Source: Bartonella florencae
Lineage (GTDB): Bacteria > Pseudomonadota > Alphaproteobacteria > Rhizobiales > Rhizobiaceae
Direction: 5' to 3'
Length of the DNA stretch: 42,253 bases
NCBI RefSeq assembly: GCF_000312525.1
Contig: NZ_HE997454.1
Location: forward strand, 7,297-49,549
Made by a program: the position numbers and the translations under genes. The notes under the pieces are model-generated. The model saw only the letters and a list, made by a program, of their open reading frames with translations. It had not been told where the DNA came from and did no database searches. This document shows, in pieces, positions 20,295 to 31,113 of the stretch (positions are counted from its first letter, which is position 1; each line of letters begins with the position of its first letter).

Positions 20295-22133
20295 TCATTT
20301 TCTACCAAAAAGCCTCTCTATATCCGTCAATTTAAGTTCAATATAAGTAGGACGCCCGTGATTACACGTTCCTGTATTGGGTGTTGCTTCTATTTGTCGT
20401 AACAGTGCATTCATTTCTTCAGGGTGCAAAAGGCGCCCTGACCGTATTGAACCATGACAAGCCATCGTTGCTGCAACATAGTCAAGCATTGCTTTTAAAT
20501 TGTCTGTCGTGTCATATTCAGCGGCTTCATCCGCAAGATCTTTAATGAGAGCTTGTACGTTGATCTCTCCTAACATAGAGGGTGTTTCACGCACAACAAT
20601 TGCGCCAAGCCCAAATGGTTCTATCCCCAAGCCAAATTTCTGCAAAGAATCTTTGTGTGCTAAAAGGCATGTTGCATCTTCTTCAGAGAGTTCTACAATT
20701 TCAGGAATAAGCAACAACTGTGAAGCAAGGGGGTTAGAATAAAGTGCATTCTTGAGTGCCTCATAAACTAAGCGTTCATGAGCAGCATGCTGATCGACAA
20801 TAATCAAACTGTCTTGGGTTTGAGCAATAATGTAGTTTTTATGAATTTGTGCTCTAGCTGCCCCTAAAGGATAAGACAATTCTTCTGATGAAGATGATGA
20901 GCTTGGAATGTAAGTATCACCGCTTGGTGTATCTAAACCCTCCATGAGAGGATTAACATCTTCTTTTAAACCAAAAGAGCTGTTCATATCTAATGGTTGA
21001 TGTACCATTGGTGCAGATGAAAAATGATGAGGCTGCAGACTGTAAGAAGAAGTCTGCTGAGTGCTTTTAAAAGTTTTCAATGATTGTTGTGTTTGAAATG
21101 CAGCCAACATTGCCTCAGAACGCGTTGATGTAGGACGAACACCAGCTTGATGCAACGCTTCATGAATAGCACCAACGATTAAACCACGAATTAATCCCTG
21201 ATCACGGAATCTTACATCTGCTTTGGTTGGGTGGACATTAACATCTACATCAGAAGGAGGCAGATCAATAAAGAGAATGGATACAGGGTAACGATCCCGT
21301 GTCATGACATCAGCATAGGCACCTCGAATTGCTCCAAAGAGAAATTTATCGCGCACTGGACGCCCATTAACATAAGCAAATTGATGAAGGCTATTACTAC
21401 GGTTGAAGGTTGGTAAACAAGTAAACCCAGTCAAACGAACAGACTCGCGTTCAGCATTGAGTACGATACTGTTAGCTGCAAATTCTTGCCCCATAATTTG
21501 GGTAATACGTTGCAATTTTCCTTGAGTATTATTTCCTGTGGCAGGAAGCTCCACAGAAGTTCTGTCTGGACCTGAAAGAGAAAAACGAATATGTGGAAAT
21601 GCAATAGCAATTCGCTTAACCATATCGGTAATAGCATTCGTCTCAGCACGATCTGTTTTCATAAATTTTAACCGTGCTGGCGTAACAAAAAAAAGATCAC
21701 GAACTTCTACAATTGTTCCAAGATTAGCAGCAGCCGGCTTGGGCCCGACAACTTTTCCTGCTGTAACAATAATTTCAGCAGCATTATCAGCATCCTGCGT
21801 GCGTGAAATAAGTTTAAGTTTAGAAACAGAACCAATAGAAGGCAAAGCTTCTCCTCTAAAGCCTAGGAAAAAGATATTGTGTACATCATCGGTAATTTTT
21901 GAGGTACAATGACGAGAAACGGCTAATATTAACTGATCTGCAGAAATACCACAGCCGTTATCACTTACCTTTATAAAATTTTTTCCACCATTTGCTGTAA
22001 TAATTTCAATTCGTGTTGCTCCAGCATCAATAGCATTTTCAACAAGTTCCTTGACAACATTTGCTGGCCGTTCAATAACTTCACCGGCAGCAATTTGATT
22101 AATAATATTTTCGCTAAGATGGCGTATGGTCAT
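20295..22133 (-). CDS. mutL: DNA mismatch repair protein MutL
   Basis: Couples MutS mismatch recognition to strand removal. 612 residues from the ATG giving [20 protein letters not shown], the expected start; the frame continues upstream to a TTG at 22148 that has AGGAA close by, so the start is not certain. GHKL ATPase motifs are intact: [13 protein letters not shown] (E32, N33), DNGCGIS (58-64) and [10 protein letters not shown] (91-100). After a Ser/Gln-rich linker the C-terminal domain has the endonuclease motif [12 protein letters not shown], plus [10 protein letters not shown] and CNHGRP. So this is the nicking type of MutL, as expected in bacteria without MutH. It is divergent from dcd. 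Confidence 0.96.
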   Translation of the reverse strand: MTIRHLSENIINQIAAGEVIERPANVVKELVENAIDAGATRIEIITANGGKNFIKVSDNGCGISADQLILAVSRHCTSKITDDVHNIFFLGFRGEALPSIGSVSKLKLISRTQDADNAAEIIVTAGKVVGPKPAAANLGTIVEVRDLFFVTPARLKFMKTDRAETNAITDMVKRIAIAFPHIRFSLSGPDRTSVELPATGNNTQGKLQRITQIMGQEFAANSIVLNAERESVRLTGFTCLPTFNRSNSLHQFAYVNGRPVRDKFLFGAIRGAYADVMTRDRYPVSILFIDLPPSDVDVNVHPTKADVRFRDQGLIRGLIVGAIHEALHQAGVRPTSTRSEAMLAAFQTQQSLKTFKSTQQTSSYSLQPHHFSSAPMVHQPLDMNSSFGLKEDVNPLMEGLDTPSGDTYIPSSSSSSEELSYPLGAARAQIHKNYIIAQTQDSLIIVDQHAAHERLVYEALKNALYSNPLASQLLLIPEIVELSEEDATCLLAHKDSLQKFGLGIEPFGLGAIVVRETPSMLGEINVQALIKDLADEAAEYDTTDNLKAMLDYVAATMACHGSIRSGRLLHPEEMNALLRQIEATPNTGTCNHGRPTYIELKLTDIERLFGRK

Positions 22134-22418
22134 CATAAATTTTAACAAGATTCCTACGAACTCTAGATTTGAATTATCATAACATTATTTGTGCAACATT
22201 CAAGAATGAGAATATGTGAGAGACCTTATGCTCAAAATAACTTTTAAGTAAAATTTCAAAAAATGTTGTAGCGGATAATGTTTTATTGTTTGTGGCGTGC
22301 TATCATTAACTATAGTAGAAAATTAACAAGTGAATGATCTTTATTGCCTTAAAACAACTTGCACTCATCAATCATATAGGCAAAAAAAGAAATGGCGTAA
22401 TAATGGAAGGCAAAACAT

Positions 22419-23507
22419 ATGGCGCGTGTAAGCGGTATTTTGGCAGATAATGATATACAAGCTTTAATTGATCATGATATTCTCAAAGCTCTTCGGCCAT
22501 TTGATACAGTGCAAATACAACCTGCAAGTCTTGATCTTCGTTTAGGGGAAAAAGCCTATCGTATACGTGCTTCTTTTATGCCAGGAACTGATATCAAAGT
22601 TTTTGATAAACTTGAACGGTTAAAGTTGCACGAATTTAATTTGCGAGACGGAGCCGTTTTAGAAACAGGTTGTGTTTATATTGTTCCTCTCTTAGAAAAT
22701 CTGGCCTTACCAGAAATTTTATCAGCTGTTGCCAATCCTAAAAGCTCTACTGGGCGATTAGATATTTTTACCCGTATCATTACCGATAATGCACAAGAAT
22801 TCGATAAGATTTGTGCCGGTTATCATGGTCCGCTCTATCTTGAAATTAGTCCACGAACATTTCCAATTTTAGTGCGTACTGGTTCATGTTTATCTCAACT
22901 CCGATTTCGCAAGGGGCACAGTTATTTAAATGAAATTGAACTGCATACTCTCCATAGGAATGAAACACTGATATCTGATGATTTGCCTAATATTAGTGCG
23001 GGTGGTATTGGGCTTTCCATTAATTTGAAAGGTGATGAAAACGGACTTATAGGCTATCGTGGCAAACGTCATACAAGTGTTATTGATATCGATAAACGTG
23101 CTGTTGCAGACATACTCGATTTTTGGGAACCTCTTTTTGACCATGGTCAAAGAGAATTGATTCTTGATCCTGATGAATTTTATATTTTAGTTTCACGAGA
23201 AGCTATTCATGTTCCTCCGCTTTATGCCGCTGAAATGACCCCCTTTGATCCCTTAGTTGGTGAATTTAGGGTGCATTATGCAGGTTTTTTTGACCCAGGA
23301 TTTGGACATATGGAGGCAGGTGGAAAAGGAGCAAAAGCCGTTTTGGAAGTGCGCAGTTATGAAGTTCCATTTATCCTAGAGCATGGTCAAATTATTGGTC
23401 GTTTAATGTATGAACATATGCTCAATCAGCCATCAGTACTTTATGGACAGAATACTGGATCACACTATCAAGCACAGGGATTAAAATTGTCTAAGCATTT
23501 TAAGTGA
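22419..23507 (+). CDS. dcd: dCTP deaminase, long tandem-domain form
   Basis: Deaminates dCTP to dUTP for thymidylate synthesis. 362 residues, about twice the length of enterobacterial Dcd (193), the form I know from alphaproteobacteria. The N-terminal half has IQPASLDLRLG and NPKSSTGRLDIFTRIITD; the second half has the dUTPase-fold motif HYAGFFDPGFGH and EVRSYEVPFILEHGQIIGRL. This suggests two fused dUTPase-fold units that could form the trimer-like active sites from fewer chains. The start ATG at 22419 follows GGAAGGCAAAACAT. Divergent from mutL across 285 bp. Confidence 0.88.
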   Translation: MARVSGILADNDIQALIDHDILKALRPFDTVQIQPASLDLRLGEKAYRIRASFMPGTDIKVFDKLERLKLHEFNLRDGAVLETGCVYIVPLLENLALPEILSAVANPKSSTGRLDIFTRIITDNAQEFDKICAGYHGPLYLEISPRTFPILVRTGSCLSQLRFRKGHSYLNEIELHTLHRNETLISDDLPNISAGGIGLSINLKGDENGLIGYRGKRHTSVIDIDKRAVADILDFWEPLFDHGQRELILDPDEFYILVSREAIHVPPLYAAEMTPFDPLVGEFRVHYAGFFDPGFGHMEAGGKGAKAVLEVRSYEVPFILEHGQIIGRLMYEHMLNQPSVLYGQNTGSHYQAQGLKLSKHFK

Positions 23508-24249
23508 TGTGAAAACATACTCTTTGATAAACTGTCCGCAAGCAACCTATTTAAATAAATTCGCCCTGTATTTTATATAAATCTTGTTAAAAGTAATTAT
23601 CCTTATAATGGGGCATTATCCATCATTTTTAAAATATATTGCACCTTTGATTGAAAGGCTATTTCAACAATTTTATAATAGTCATGTCTTTTGTGTATCA
23701 TCAAATTATACTTAGAAAATATTTTATAAGTTAAAATGAAACTTTTCTGCTCATATATACTCAACTTTAAAATTTTTTAAAAAGACCTAAATAAACCAGT
23801 AAGTGCATGTTTTGATTAGCAGAAAGCCTGCAAAAGAAACATTGCATATGTGTATAGCAATATTGAGTTCGTTCTATTAACGAGATTCTTCGTTTTTTAG
23901 GGGGATTCATTGGATATACTTTAAAATTATAGATTGATGATTTTTATAAATTATCACGTGATATATCTTTATAGTTTATAAAAAGATGTTGCTTTAAAAT
24001 AAGGATCAATGACTCAAATAACCTATGCTTTTGTAAATTATTGATTAATACTTAGCTCCATCAGACTCTTAATCTGAAAAAGAGCAATAACATATTGTTT
24101 TTATTGATATGTTTTTTTGCATTGCAATATTAATCTTCTGCATTTATTGAATTGGAGTATTTTGAGAAAATGTCTAAAAAAGTAGATGGTTAACCTTTAT
24201 TAATTGTATGATTTTCCCTCTCTTCATTTAAAAATATTTGGTGCACTTC
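23508..24249. other. Gap between dcd and lldD
   Basis: No supported gene. A 35-codon frame at 23608-23715 (MGHYPSFLKYIAPLIERLFQ) is too short to judge. At 24052-24077 a TTAGCTC followed closely by CAGACTCTTAATCTG looks like the D-arm start and anticodon arm of a tRNA-Lys(CTT), but acceptor and T arms are absent. The lldD promoter must lie in this interval. Confidence 0.35.
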
Positions 24250-25401
24250 ATGATTATTTCCTCAACATTTGATTATCGTAAAGCAGCAAAACGTCGGCTT
24301 CCTCCTTTTCTTTTTCACTATATTGACGGTGGAGCTTATGCTGAAGAAACACTGCGACGTAATTGTACTGATCTTCAAGCACTTGCACTACGTCAAAGGA
24401 TTCTGACGCAGATTGGTGAAGTTGATCTTTCAACCAAGATTTTTGATCAAAAATTCGATTTGCCGATTATACTTGCACCTGTTGGTTTAACAGGCATGTA
24501 TGCACGCCGTGGTGAAGTACAAGCCGCACGTGCAGCTGTTGCAAAAGGGATTCCCTTTACTCTATCCTCAGTTTCAGTCTGTTCCATTGCAGAAATGCAC
24601 AAAGCGGTTGGAGATGCATTTTGGTTTCAACTTTATGTTCTCAAAGATCGCGGTTTCATGCGTGATGCATTAGAGCGAGCTTGGGCATCTGGAATACACA
24701 CCTTGGTTTTTACAGTTGACATGCCAATTCCCAGTGCACGTTACCGTGATGCGCATTCAGGAATGTCTGGCCCTTGTGCTGGGTTGCGCCGTATTTTACA
24801 AGCTTTTACCCATCCCCATTGGGCTTGGAATGTTGGTATTATGGGGCGTCCACATGATCTTGGAAATGTTTCTGCCTATTTGAAAAAAAAGATTGCATTG
24901 AACGATTATGTTGGTTGGCTTGGGAAAAATTTTGACCCATCGATTGGTTGGCGTGATCTGCAATGGATTCGAGATTTCTGGAAGGGCAAAATGATTCTGA
25001 AAGGCATTCTTGATCCAGAAGATGCACGGGAAGCAGTACGATTTGGTGCTGATGGTGTTGTTGTTTCCAATCATGGTGGGCGCCAACTTGATGGTGTCTT
25101 ATCAACAGCACGGACATTGCCAGCAATTGCCGAGGCTGTAAAGAATGATTTGGTTATTTTCGTGGATTCTGGTGTGCGTTCTGGTCTTGATGTTGTACGT
25201 ATGATAGCACAAGGTGCGGATGCCGTTATGATCGGTCGTGCTTTTGTTTATGCACTTGCAGCAGCAGGTGAGAAAGGTGTTTCTCACCTGCTTGACCTTT
25301 TCGCCAATGAAATGCGGGTAGCTATGACACTGACCGGTGCCCAGACACTCCAAAATATCACACGCGAAAGTTTAGTGAATACAAATGTCTTTAAGCAATG
25401 A
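24250..25401 (+). CDS. lldD: L-lactate dehydrogenase (FMN-dependent, quinone-linked)
   Basis: Oxidises L-lactate to pyruvate at the inner membrane and passes electrons to the respiratory chain. 383 residues from the ATG at 24250; [20 protein letters not shown] matches the known N-terminus of LldD (MIIS...DYR.AA...[12 protein letters not shown]). The FMN/alpha-hydroxy-acid oxidase motifs are present: [34 protein letters not shown], the active-site [10 protein letters not shown] with the catalytic His, and [20 protein letters not shown]. Upstream in-frame TTG and GTG codons would add four residues. It is a single gene. Lactate is a plausible carbon source for a blood- or cell-associated bacterium. 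Confidence 0.93.
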   Translation: MIISSTFDYRKAAKRRLPPFLFHYIDGGAYAEETLRRNCTDLQALALRQRILTQIGEVDLSTKIFDQKFDLPIILAPVGLTGMYARRGEVQAARAAVAKGIPFTLSSVSVCSIAEMHKAVGDAFWFQLYVLKDRGFMRDALERAWASGIHTLVFTVDMPIPSARYRDAHSGMSGPCAGLRRILQAFTHPHWAWNVGIMGRPHDLGNVSAYLKKKIALNDYVGWLGKNFDPSIGWRDLQWIRDFWKGKMILKGILDPEDAREAVRFGADGVVVSNHGGRQLDGVLSTARTLPAIAEAVKNDLVIFVDSGVRSGLDVVRMIAQGADAVMIGRAFVYALAAAGEKGVSHLLDLFANEMRVAMTLTGAQTLQNITRESLVNTNVFKQ

Positions 25402-25965
25402 AAGCCATATTTTATACTATTTTTAGAAAATGATGGTCCGTTTATAGAGGAGCATATTTGTATATTTCACAGATATGTTAACAGTTAACCTTCAGTAGAA
25501 AAGGTTAAAAGTCTCCTCCATAAAATGATAGAAAATACTTCATAACTGGAATAATATTAAAGAAAAAATCTTAATAATAATCAACGCAGAAAAAACACAA
25601 ATAACACTGCACACATTTTTATTCACTTTGTTAAAAGCTCATTCTAAAGATAAAAAGAAACAAGCGCTGATATTAAAGACATAAGAACTGTTGAAATAGA
25701 AAAAATAGATCATATTTTATAATATCTATATTATTTATGTTAAGTTTATTGAATAATATATTATATAGATGTGATATTGTCTTTTATAGAATATATTTTT
25801 AAATAATACAAAATACAGTATATTATCTTTTTAAAAAATTCGTTCAATAGAAAATAACATAGCCTAATTTAATGTACTTATCTTCCTTATTTTCTTGTGA
25901 CCTCAAGGATTATAATGGTTTTTAACTGGCGAGCATATTAGAATGTAGTTTAATATTTTTATATC
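25402..25965. other. AT-rich gap between lldD and the transketolase genes
   Basis: No gene and no clear terminator seen. The two flanking genes are convergent. Long A/T runs at about 25700-25850. Confidence 0.4.
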
Positions 25966-26931
25966 TTATGTCATTGCTAACACAGTTTTCGTTATACCTT
26001 CTCGACTTATTCCATAATTTGCCAAAACGTCTAATTGGCTTCCATTACAGATTGGTTCATCGGGTATTCCTAAAGATACAAATCTGCATGCAATAGCATA
26101 TTCCATAAGTAATCTTGCAACGGCATCTCCAAGCCCCCCGTTAATGCTATGCTCTTCACAAACAATGACAGATCGGTGGGATTTACAAAATTCTAATACA
26201 GATGCGTTATCTAAAGGGCGAATTGTTGGTACACTGACAGCTGTTGGTATAATTTCATATTTTTTGAGTTCTTCAGCCGCATCAAGACAAATCTGCACCG
26301 CTTCACCAGTGGCAAGTAAGAGAATATCTTTTCCTTTTTTTACAACAGAAGCTTTATTGATATCAATTTTTGCAGCATCTTTATGAATATTTGTAAGAGC
26401 ACGCTTTCCTAAACGTATATAAGCAGGCATAGGACTGCTTAACGTCGAGAGAATTGCAGCTTCTGTTTCTTTATTATCCGCAGGAGCCATAATGTGTATG
26501 TTGGGAATGGCACGAAGCGAAGCAAAATCGGCAATAGCATGATGGGTTGCCCCAAGTGGCCCATAGCTAATCCCAGCACTAATACCAATTAATCGAACAG
26601 GATTTTCACAATAAGCGACATCTACCTTTATTTGTTCAAGGGCACGCGTTGTCAAAAAACAAGCTTGCGAAACAACAAAGGGCTTTTTGCCACATGAGGC
26701 AAGACCAGCAGCAACACCTACTAAATTTTGTTCAGCAATTCCAACTTCTATAATACGCTCTGGATAGAGCTTTGCAAATTGATCAATCTTTCCAGATAAG
26801 CGTGAATCAGCCGTTAAAACAACAATATCTTTATCAAATTTTGCTATTTTTATAAGAGTCTTATTTAAAATATCGAGGTTTGAAAATTTCACGGCATTTT
26901 GTGTTTTTTGATGAAGATGATCCACACTCAT
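25966..26931 (-). CDS. Transketolase, C-terminal subunit
   Basis: 321 residues corresponding to the pyrimidine-binding and C-terminal domains of transketolase, encoded apart from the PP domain. It shows the cofactor-activating Glu in RIIEVGIAEQNLVGVAAGLA, SYGPLGATHHAIADFASLRA with the paired His, and APADNKETEAAI. It works as a heterodimer partner of the preceding gene product, transferring two-carbon units. Its start overlaps the upstream gene's stop by four bases (26928-26931), so translation is coupled. Split transketolases occur in many bacteria, often for special sugar substrates. No sugar kinase or transporter is adjacent here, so the substrate is unclear. Confidence 0.88.
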   Translation of the reverse strand: MSVDHLHQKTQNAVKFSNLDILNKTLIKIAKFDKDIVVLTADSRLSGKIDQFAKLYPERIIEVGIAEQNLVGVAAGLASCGKKPFVVSQACFLTTRALEQIKVDVAYCENPVRLIGISAGISYGPLGATHHAIADFASLRAIPNIHIMAPADNKETEAAILSTLSSPMPAYIRLGKRALTNIHKDAAKIDINKASVVKKGKDILLLATGEAVQICLDAAEELKKYEIIPTAVSVPTIRPLDNASVLEFCKSHRSVIVCEEHSINGGLGDAVARLLMEYAIACRFVSLGIPDEPICNGSQLDVLANYGISREGITKTVLAMT

Positions 26932-27776
26932 ACTCCCATTAATTGAATTTTTGTCTCAATTTCCTCGACAGCAAGATTATATTCCTCATCTGTTGGAACT
27001 TTATGGTGCCAGATTATGTCATTTTCCATGATAGAAATTCCACTTCCCTTTATGGTATTCATAATGATTGCTGTTGGCTTATCCTGATGAAATGGAGGTA
27101 ATTTTAATGATGTTTTCAGTTGGGCCATATCGTGACCATCAATTTCTACAACATGCCAGCCAAAACTTGTAAATTTATCTGCTAAGGGCTCTGTTTTCAT
27201 TAAGACATCCGTTTTATCTGTAATTTGCAACCGATTTCTATCAACAACGGCGATGAGGTTGCTCAGTTTATAATGTGCTGAAAAAAGTGCTGCTTCCCAA
27301 ACAGAACCCTCTGTCATTTCGCCATCACCAAGAAGCACAAAAACACGATAAGATTGAGAATTAAGCAGTCCAGAGAGAGCCATCCCTGCGCCAAGAGATA
27401 GGCCATGCCCAAGAGAACCTGTGCTTTGTTCTATACCAGGGACTTTTTTAGTGACATGACCAATAAAATCTGAACCAAAGCCTAAATAAGTATCAAGAAG
27501 TTGAGGATCAAAATACCCCATTTCTGATAATACAATATACAACGCTTCAACGGCGTGTCCCTTACTTTGGATATATCGATCGCGATTGGGATCATGGATA
27601 TACTTTGGATTTATTTGAAGAATATGTTTGTATAAGATATAAATAAAATCAATACAGGAAAGGCTCCCAGCCGTATGACCAGATTTTGCTTTTTTAATGA
27701 GATCAAGTATTTTAAGGCGTAAACGGAGAGCATAAATTGCATCATCAATATCTGCTTTATTGGTTGCATAAGCCAT
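26928..27776 (-). CDS. Transketolase, N-terminal (TPP-binding) subunit
   Basis: 282 residues from the ATG at 27774-27776, which has GGGGAGAAG just upstream; the frame extends to 27821 but that start lacks a site. It carries the thiamine-diphosphate motif VLLGDGEMTEGSVWEAALFS ... VVDRN, KSGHTAGSLSCIDFIYILYK at the start, SKGHAVEALY, and GSLGHGLSLGAGMAL. This is the PP domain of transketolase as a separate protein. It precedes and overlaps the gene for the C-terminal subunit. The pair may serve the non-oxidative pentose phosphate route or a specialised reaction. Confidence 0.88.
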   Translation of the reverse strand: MAYATNKADIDDAIYALRLRLKILDLIKKAKSGHTAGSLSCIDFIYILYKHILQINPKYIHDPNRDRYIQSKGHAVEALYIVLSEMGYFDPQLLDTYLGFGSDFIGHVTKKVPGIEQSTGSLGHGLSLGAGMALSGLLNSQSYRVFVLLGDGEMTEGSVWEAALFSAHYKLSNLIAVVDRNRLQITDKTDVLMKTEPLADKFTSFGWHVVEIDGHDMAQLKTSLKLPPFHQDKPTAIIMNTIKGSGISIMENDIIWHHKVPTDEEYNLAVEEIETKIQLMGV

Positions 27777-28021
27777 ATCTTCTCTCCCCTTTAGAAGAAT
27801 TATAAAATAATTGATATCCAATCACAATTTTATACATTATTTATTCTTGATTTTAAATGCATAAGACAATTATCCATCATAAAAGGAAAATTGAATCTGC
27901 TGAAAATTGTATAATTTCAATGATGTAGAAAATAGCGGATGTATTTTAAAAATATTTTTATGTATTTCTTCATCGTTACACTTTGCAAATATTTTTTACA
28001 AAAGCATAAGGCATTATTAAA

Positions 28022-28302
28022 ATGAGTAAATTTAAAGATTGTGTCTTGGTGGAATGTAATTAAGAATTTTTTATAGATACAGCAAGGTCAAAAAGGCTTA
28101 TTACATTTACCTTATACTGCTTCTATTGTTTGCCTGAAATTAAAGAATGTGATGACCATGAGAATGTACCTAATCATGTCCTCTCTTTAGAAACATCGCG
28201 TGAAAAAATATACATACAGATAAGGAATGCTATATTGGTAAGAAACTAGCGTCGATTCATATAAAAACTGATATAAGATATTTTTCTGTCACCATTGGAT
28301 AA
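28022..28302 (+). pseudogene. Unidentified broken gene
   Basis: An ATG at 28022 reads MSKFKDCVLVECN, a TAA at 28061, then an open frame: EFFIDTARSKRLITFTLYCF, CLPEIKECDDHENVPNHVLS, LETSREKIYIQIRN. A frame change then gives ECYIGKKLASIHIKTDIRYF and SVTIG before TAA at 28300-28302. One nonsense and one frameshift separate it from a protein of about 90 residues. The coding-like composition across the breaks supports a decayed real gene. I do not recognise the family. IKECD is encoded by a 16-nt stretch shared exactly with the patatin-like remnant (13988-14003 and 28138-28153). Confidence 0.4.
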
Positions 28303-28327
28303 ACAAAAAACTTTCTCAAGTCTGAAA

Positions 28328-28885
28328 TTATGAACGCAGTTTATAAAAACGTATTGCTGTCTCTCCATAAAAACGCTCATCATCGAGATAAAATATCTCA
28401 GGTAACTGAATCATTGCATCTTTCTTTTCTTCAAGCACAAAAAGTGTATGAGCTTTTGCCCACCCTCCTCTTACAGCCTCTATAAAAGCACGCTCACCTA
28501 AACAATAGCCATAGGGAGGATCTGCACAAATAACATCAAATGGAAGCATTGTGCCAATATTACCAAGTTTGGTTGCATCACGGCGCAAGATGCGCCCCAT
28601 TGATTGCAATTCAAAAGCTTCAATATTTTTTTGTATCAGTCCACGTCCCTCAACAGAATTTTCAACAAAAACAGCAGTTTTTGCACCACGCGACAAAGCC
28701 TCTATACCTAAAGCACCAGTGCCAGCAAACAGATCAAGAACACGTTTGTTGGTCCAAAATTGCTCTTCTCGGCTCGCAAGAATATTGAAAAGGCTCTCAC
28801 GCGTACGATCACTCGTTGGACGAATCGACTGCCCTGCCGGAGCAAACAAAACACGCCCAGCAAATTTACCGCCGATGACTCGCAC
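28328..28885 (-). CDS. rsmD: 16S rRNA (guanine-966 N2)-methyltransferase
   Basis: Methylates G966 of 16S rRNA in the assembling 30S subunit. 185 residues. The start is the GTG at 28883-28885, because GGAGG (complement of 28891-28895) stands exactly 5 nt before it and the protein then begins [11 protein letters not shown] as in other RsmD; a TTG at 28897 is less likely. Motifs: [17 protein letters not shown]-binding [19 protein letters not shown], and catalytic DPPY. The start lies inside the end of rluB with a 20-bp overlap, and the ribosome site is within rluB codons. Both genes act on rRNA. Confidence 0.95.
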   Translation of the reverse strand: MRVIGGKFAGRVLFAPAGQSIRPTSDRTRESLFNILASREEQFWTNKRVLDLFAGTGALGIEALSRGAKTAVFVENSVEGRGLIQKNIEAFELQSMGRILRRDATKLGNIGTMLPFDVICADPPYGYCLGERAFIEAVRGGWAKAHTLFVLEEKKDAMIQLPEIFYLDDERFYGETAIRFYKLRS

Positions 28886-30269
28886 GCGGTCCTCCAAATC
28901 TCTTCACTGTTTTTGCCTCACCACCATACACTTTAGATTTTTTTATGCTTCCATCAAATGATTTAACCCTTTTTTTATTCTCAAAAGAACGCTTATCATA
29001 ATCATCTTTCATCACCTTTTCTTCTTTCTTCAAAAAACGCTCTTTTTTGCCTAAAAAACGCGTCTCAGAAAAAGACTTGTTACCACGTTTTTGATCAAAA
29101 CGAGCGTCCCTTTCTTTCCGCAACGGAACATCTGAAAGTTTTTCCTTCGCTTTATAGAAAGATTTTTGATTTGCTAAACTGCCCTTATGTTCATAAGAGG
29201 ACTTCTCACTATAGACGGACTTTTTACGCGCACTTTGTGGCCGTGCACCAGGAGCCATCCAAACATTAGAACGACGCGAACGTGGCAATAAACGCTCTGT
29301 TTTTTCATCCTCGCTTTTATCTTTACGCATAAATTTTTCATCAGACTTTGCACCCAATCGTGATGGATTACGTTTCGTTGACCCATCTTGCTGTTTACGC
29401 TGTACATTACTTCCACTTGAAAAAACCCAAGCACCATTAATATTCCCAAGATCTTTACTACTGTGCTTTTCTGCCACAACCGTAGAATGTGAAAAGGGTT
29501 TCAGAATAGGAGCATCAAAATTTGCATTGGCTTGCATAATTAAACGCTCCCCTAATTGTTCACGTAACATGCGTCCTTTTATCTCACGAACCGCTCCTTC
29601 TTCCAAATCAGAAAGCTGAAATGGACCATAAGATACACGAATTAAACGATTAACCGATAATCCTAATGCCCCAAGAACCTTCTTTATTTCACGATTTTTT
29701 CCTTCACGTAAAGCGACAGAAAGCCACATATTTGTTCCCTGCTCACGTTCAATCGACGCTTCAATCGAACCATAGAAAATACCATCAATCGCTATGCCAT
29801 TTTTAAGGTTATCAAGTGCACTCTGTTTTACTCTTCCATGAGCACGAACCTTATATCTGCGCACCCATCCTGTTAAAGGAAGCTCTAGTACACGTGATAG
29901 GCCACCATCATTGGTTAACAGCAAAAGCCCTTCTGTATTAATATCAAGCCTGCCTACAGAAAGAACACGGGGCATGCCTTTGGGTAAATTGCTAAATACT
30001 GTTGGTCTACCTTCAGGATCACGGTTGGTCGTGACAAGCCCTACCGGCTTGTGGTAAAGCCATAACCGCGTTCGTTCTATGGGAGACAAAGGTTTGCCAT
30101 CAACTTTAATAACATCAGAAAGAGTAACATTAAAAGCAGGTGTTGTCACAACTTTGCCATTAACAACAACCCGACCTGCAACAATCATCATTTCTGCATC
30201 GCGACGCGAAGCAATACCTGAACGCGCTAATCTTTTAGCAATCCGCTCACTCTCATTGTTTTCACTCAT
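28866..30269 (-). CDS. rluB: 23S rRNA pseudouridine synthase RluB-type with long basic tail
   Basis: Isomerises a uridine in 23S rRNA (U2605 in E. coli). 467 residues. An S4 RNA-binding domain lies at about 8-55 ([20 protein letters not shown]). The RsuA/RluB catalytic domain follows, with [20 protein letters not shown] including the catalytic Asp, [12 protein letters not shown] and [16 protein letters not shown]. From about residue 250 to the end is a low-complexity, Lys/Arg/Ser-rich tail, probably disordered and RNA-binding. Such tails are usual in rhizobial RluB and vary in length. Divergent from tadA; rsmD begins within its last codons. Confidence 0.9.
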   Translation of the reverse strand: MSENNESERIAKRLARSGIASRRDAEMMIVAGRVVVNGKVVTTPAFNVTLSDVIKVDGKPLSPIERTRLWLYHKPVGLVTTNRDPEGRPTVFSNLPKGMPRVLSVGRLDINTEGLLLLTNDGGLSRVLELPLTGWVRRYKVRAHGRVKQSALDNLKNGIAIDGIFYGSIEASIEREQGTNMWLSVALREGKNREIKKVLGALGLSVNRLIRVSYGPFQLSDLEEGAVREIKGRMLREQLGERLIMQANANFDAPILKPFSHSTVVAEKHSSKDLGNINGAWVFSSGSNVQRKQQDGSTKRNPSRLGAKSDEKFMRKDKSEDEKTERLLPRSRRSNVWMAPGARPQSARKKSVYSEKSSYEHKGSLANQKSFYKAKEKLSDVPLRKERDARFDQKRGNKSFSETRFLGKKERFLKKEEKVMKDDYDKRSFENKKRVKSFDGSIKKSKVYGGEAKTVKRFGGPRASHRR

Positions 30270-30533
30270 TTGCTCTTTACACCAACCTCTGCCAATAGCT
30301 TCAAAAAATCGTTACCCCATACAATACCGCTTATCCTGAAAGGGGGAGTAACACAATCATTTATCATTTTCTATCCTTTAGCGGCAATTATATAGCTGTT
30401 TCCTTATAAGTTCATTGAAACATTAAAAAATAATGCTCCTTTGTTGAAAAGAATTATAACGTATTCATTTTATAGCACTCCTGTGTATAGAGAAAGCTTG
30501 TCGCCTCCCCTACACTTTAGTAGAAAGAATTCT

Positions 30534-30980
30534 ATGATTTTGACTCCCATGGAAATAGCCCTCTTGGAAGCCCAATGGGCAAAGAAAAAAGATGAAGTCC
30601 CTGTAGGCGCCGTTATCACACACGGCAAAACAATCATTGCACGCGCTGGTAACTATACAAAAGCTGCATATGATCCTACAGGACACGCAGAAATGCGTGC
30701 TATCCGTATGGCTTGCGAAGCACTTCAAAGCGAAAGACTTCCCGATTGCGACCTATATGTAACCCTTGAACCTTGTGCAATGTGTGCCGCAGCCATTTCA
30801 TTTGCACGTATACGACGCCTCTATTACGCAGTAAGCGATCCCAAAGGAGGTGCTATTGAACACGGCCCACGTTTTTATCAGCAATCAACCTGTCATCATA
30901 AACCTGAGATCTATGCCGGTTTTAAAGAAAAAGAAGCGGCCCAATTGCTTAAAGATTTTTTTGCACAAAAACGGTGTTAA
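30534..30980 (+). CDS. tadA: tRNA-specific adenosine deaminase
   Basis: Converts A34 to inosine in tRNA-Arg(ACG), an essential reaction. 148 residues from the ATG at 30534, which gives MILTPMEIALLEAQWAKKKD and has GAAAG upstream. The frame continues to 30441, but that extra 31-residue leader is unlike the family. Zinc/catalytic motifs are complete: GHAEMRAI (H51, proton-shuttle E53) and TLEPCAMCAAAI (C81, C84). Also DEVPVGAVI and DPKGGAIEHG as in TadA rather than cytosine deaminases. Divergent from rluB, an arrangement I associate with Rhizobiales. Confidence 0.93.
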   Translation: MILTPMEIALLEAQWAKKKDEVPVGAVITHGKTIIARAGNYTKAAYDPTGHAEMRAIRMACEALQSERLPDCDLYVTLEPCAMCAAAISFARIRRLYYAVSDPKGGAIEHGPRFYQQSTCHHKPEIYAGFKEKEAAQLLKDFFAQKRC

Positions 30981-31113
30981 AAAATTCTTTTTTTACCTCT
31001 AACAGCTAATCTTTTAACAATATGAGAACTCTTTAAAAAAGTTAATAGCTCTTCTTTTTATCTAAACGCGCTTTTAGAGCATTTTTCCTCATACTCTTAT
31101 CATCCATCGCTTC

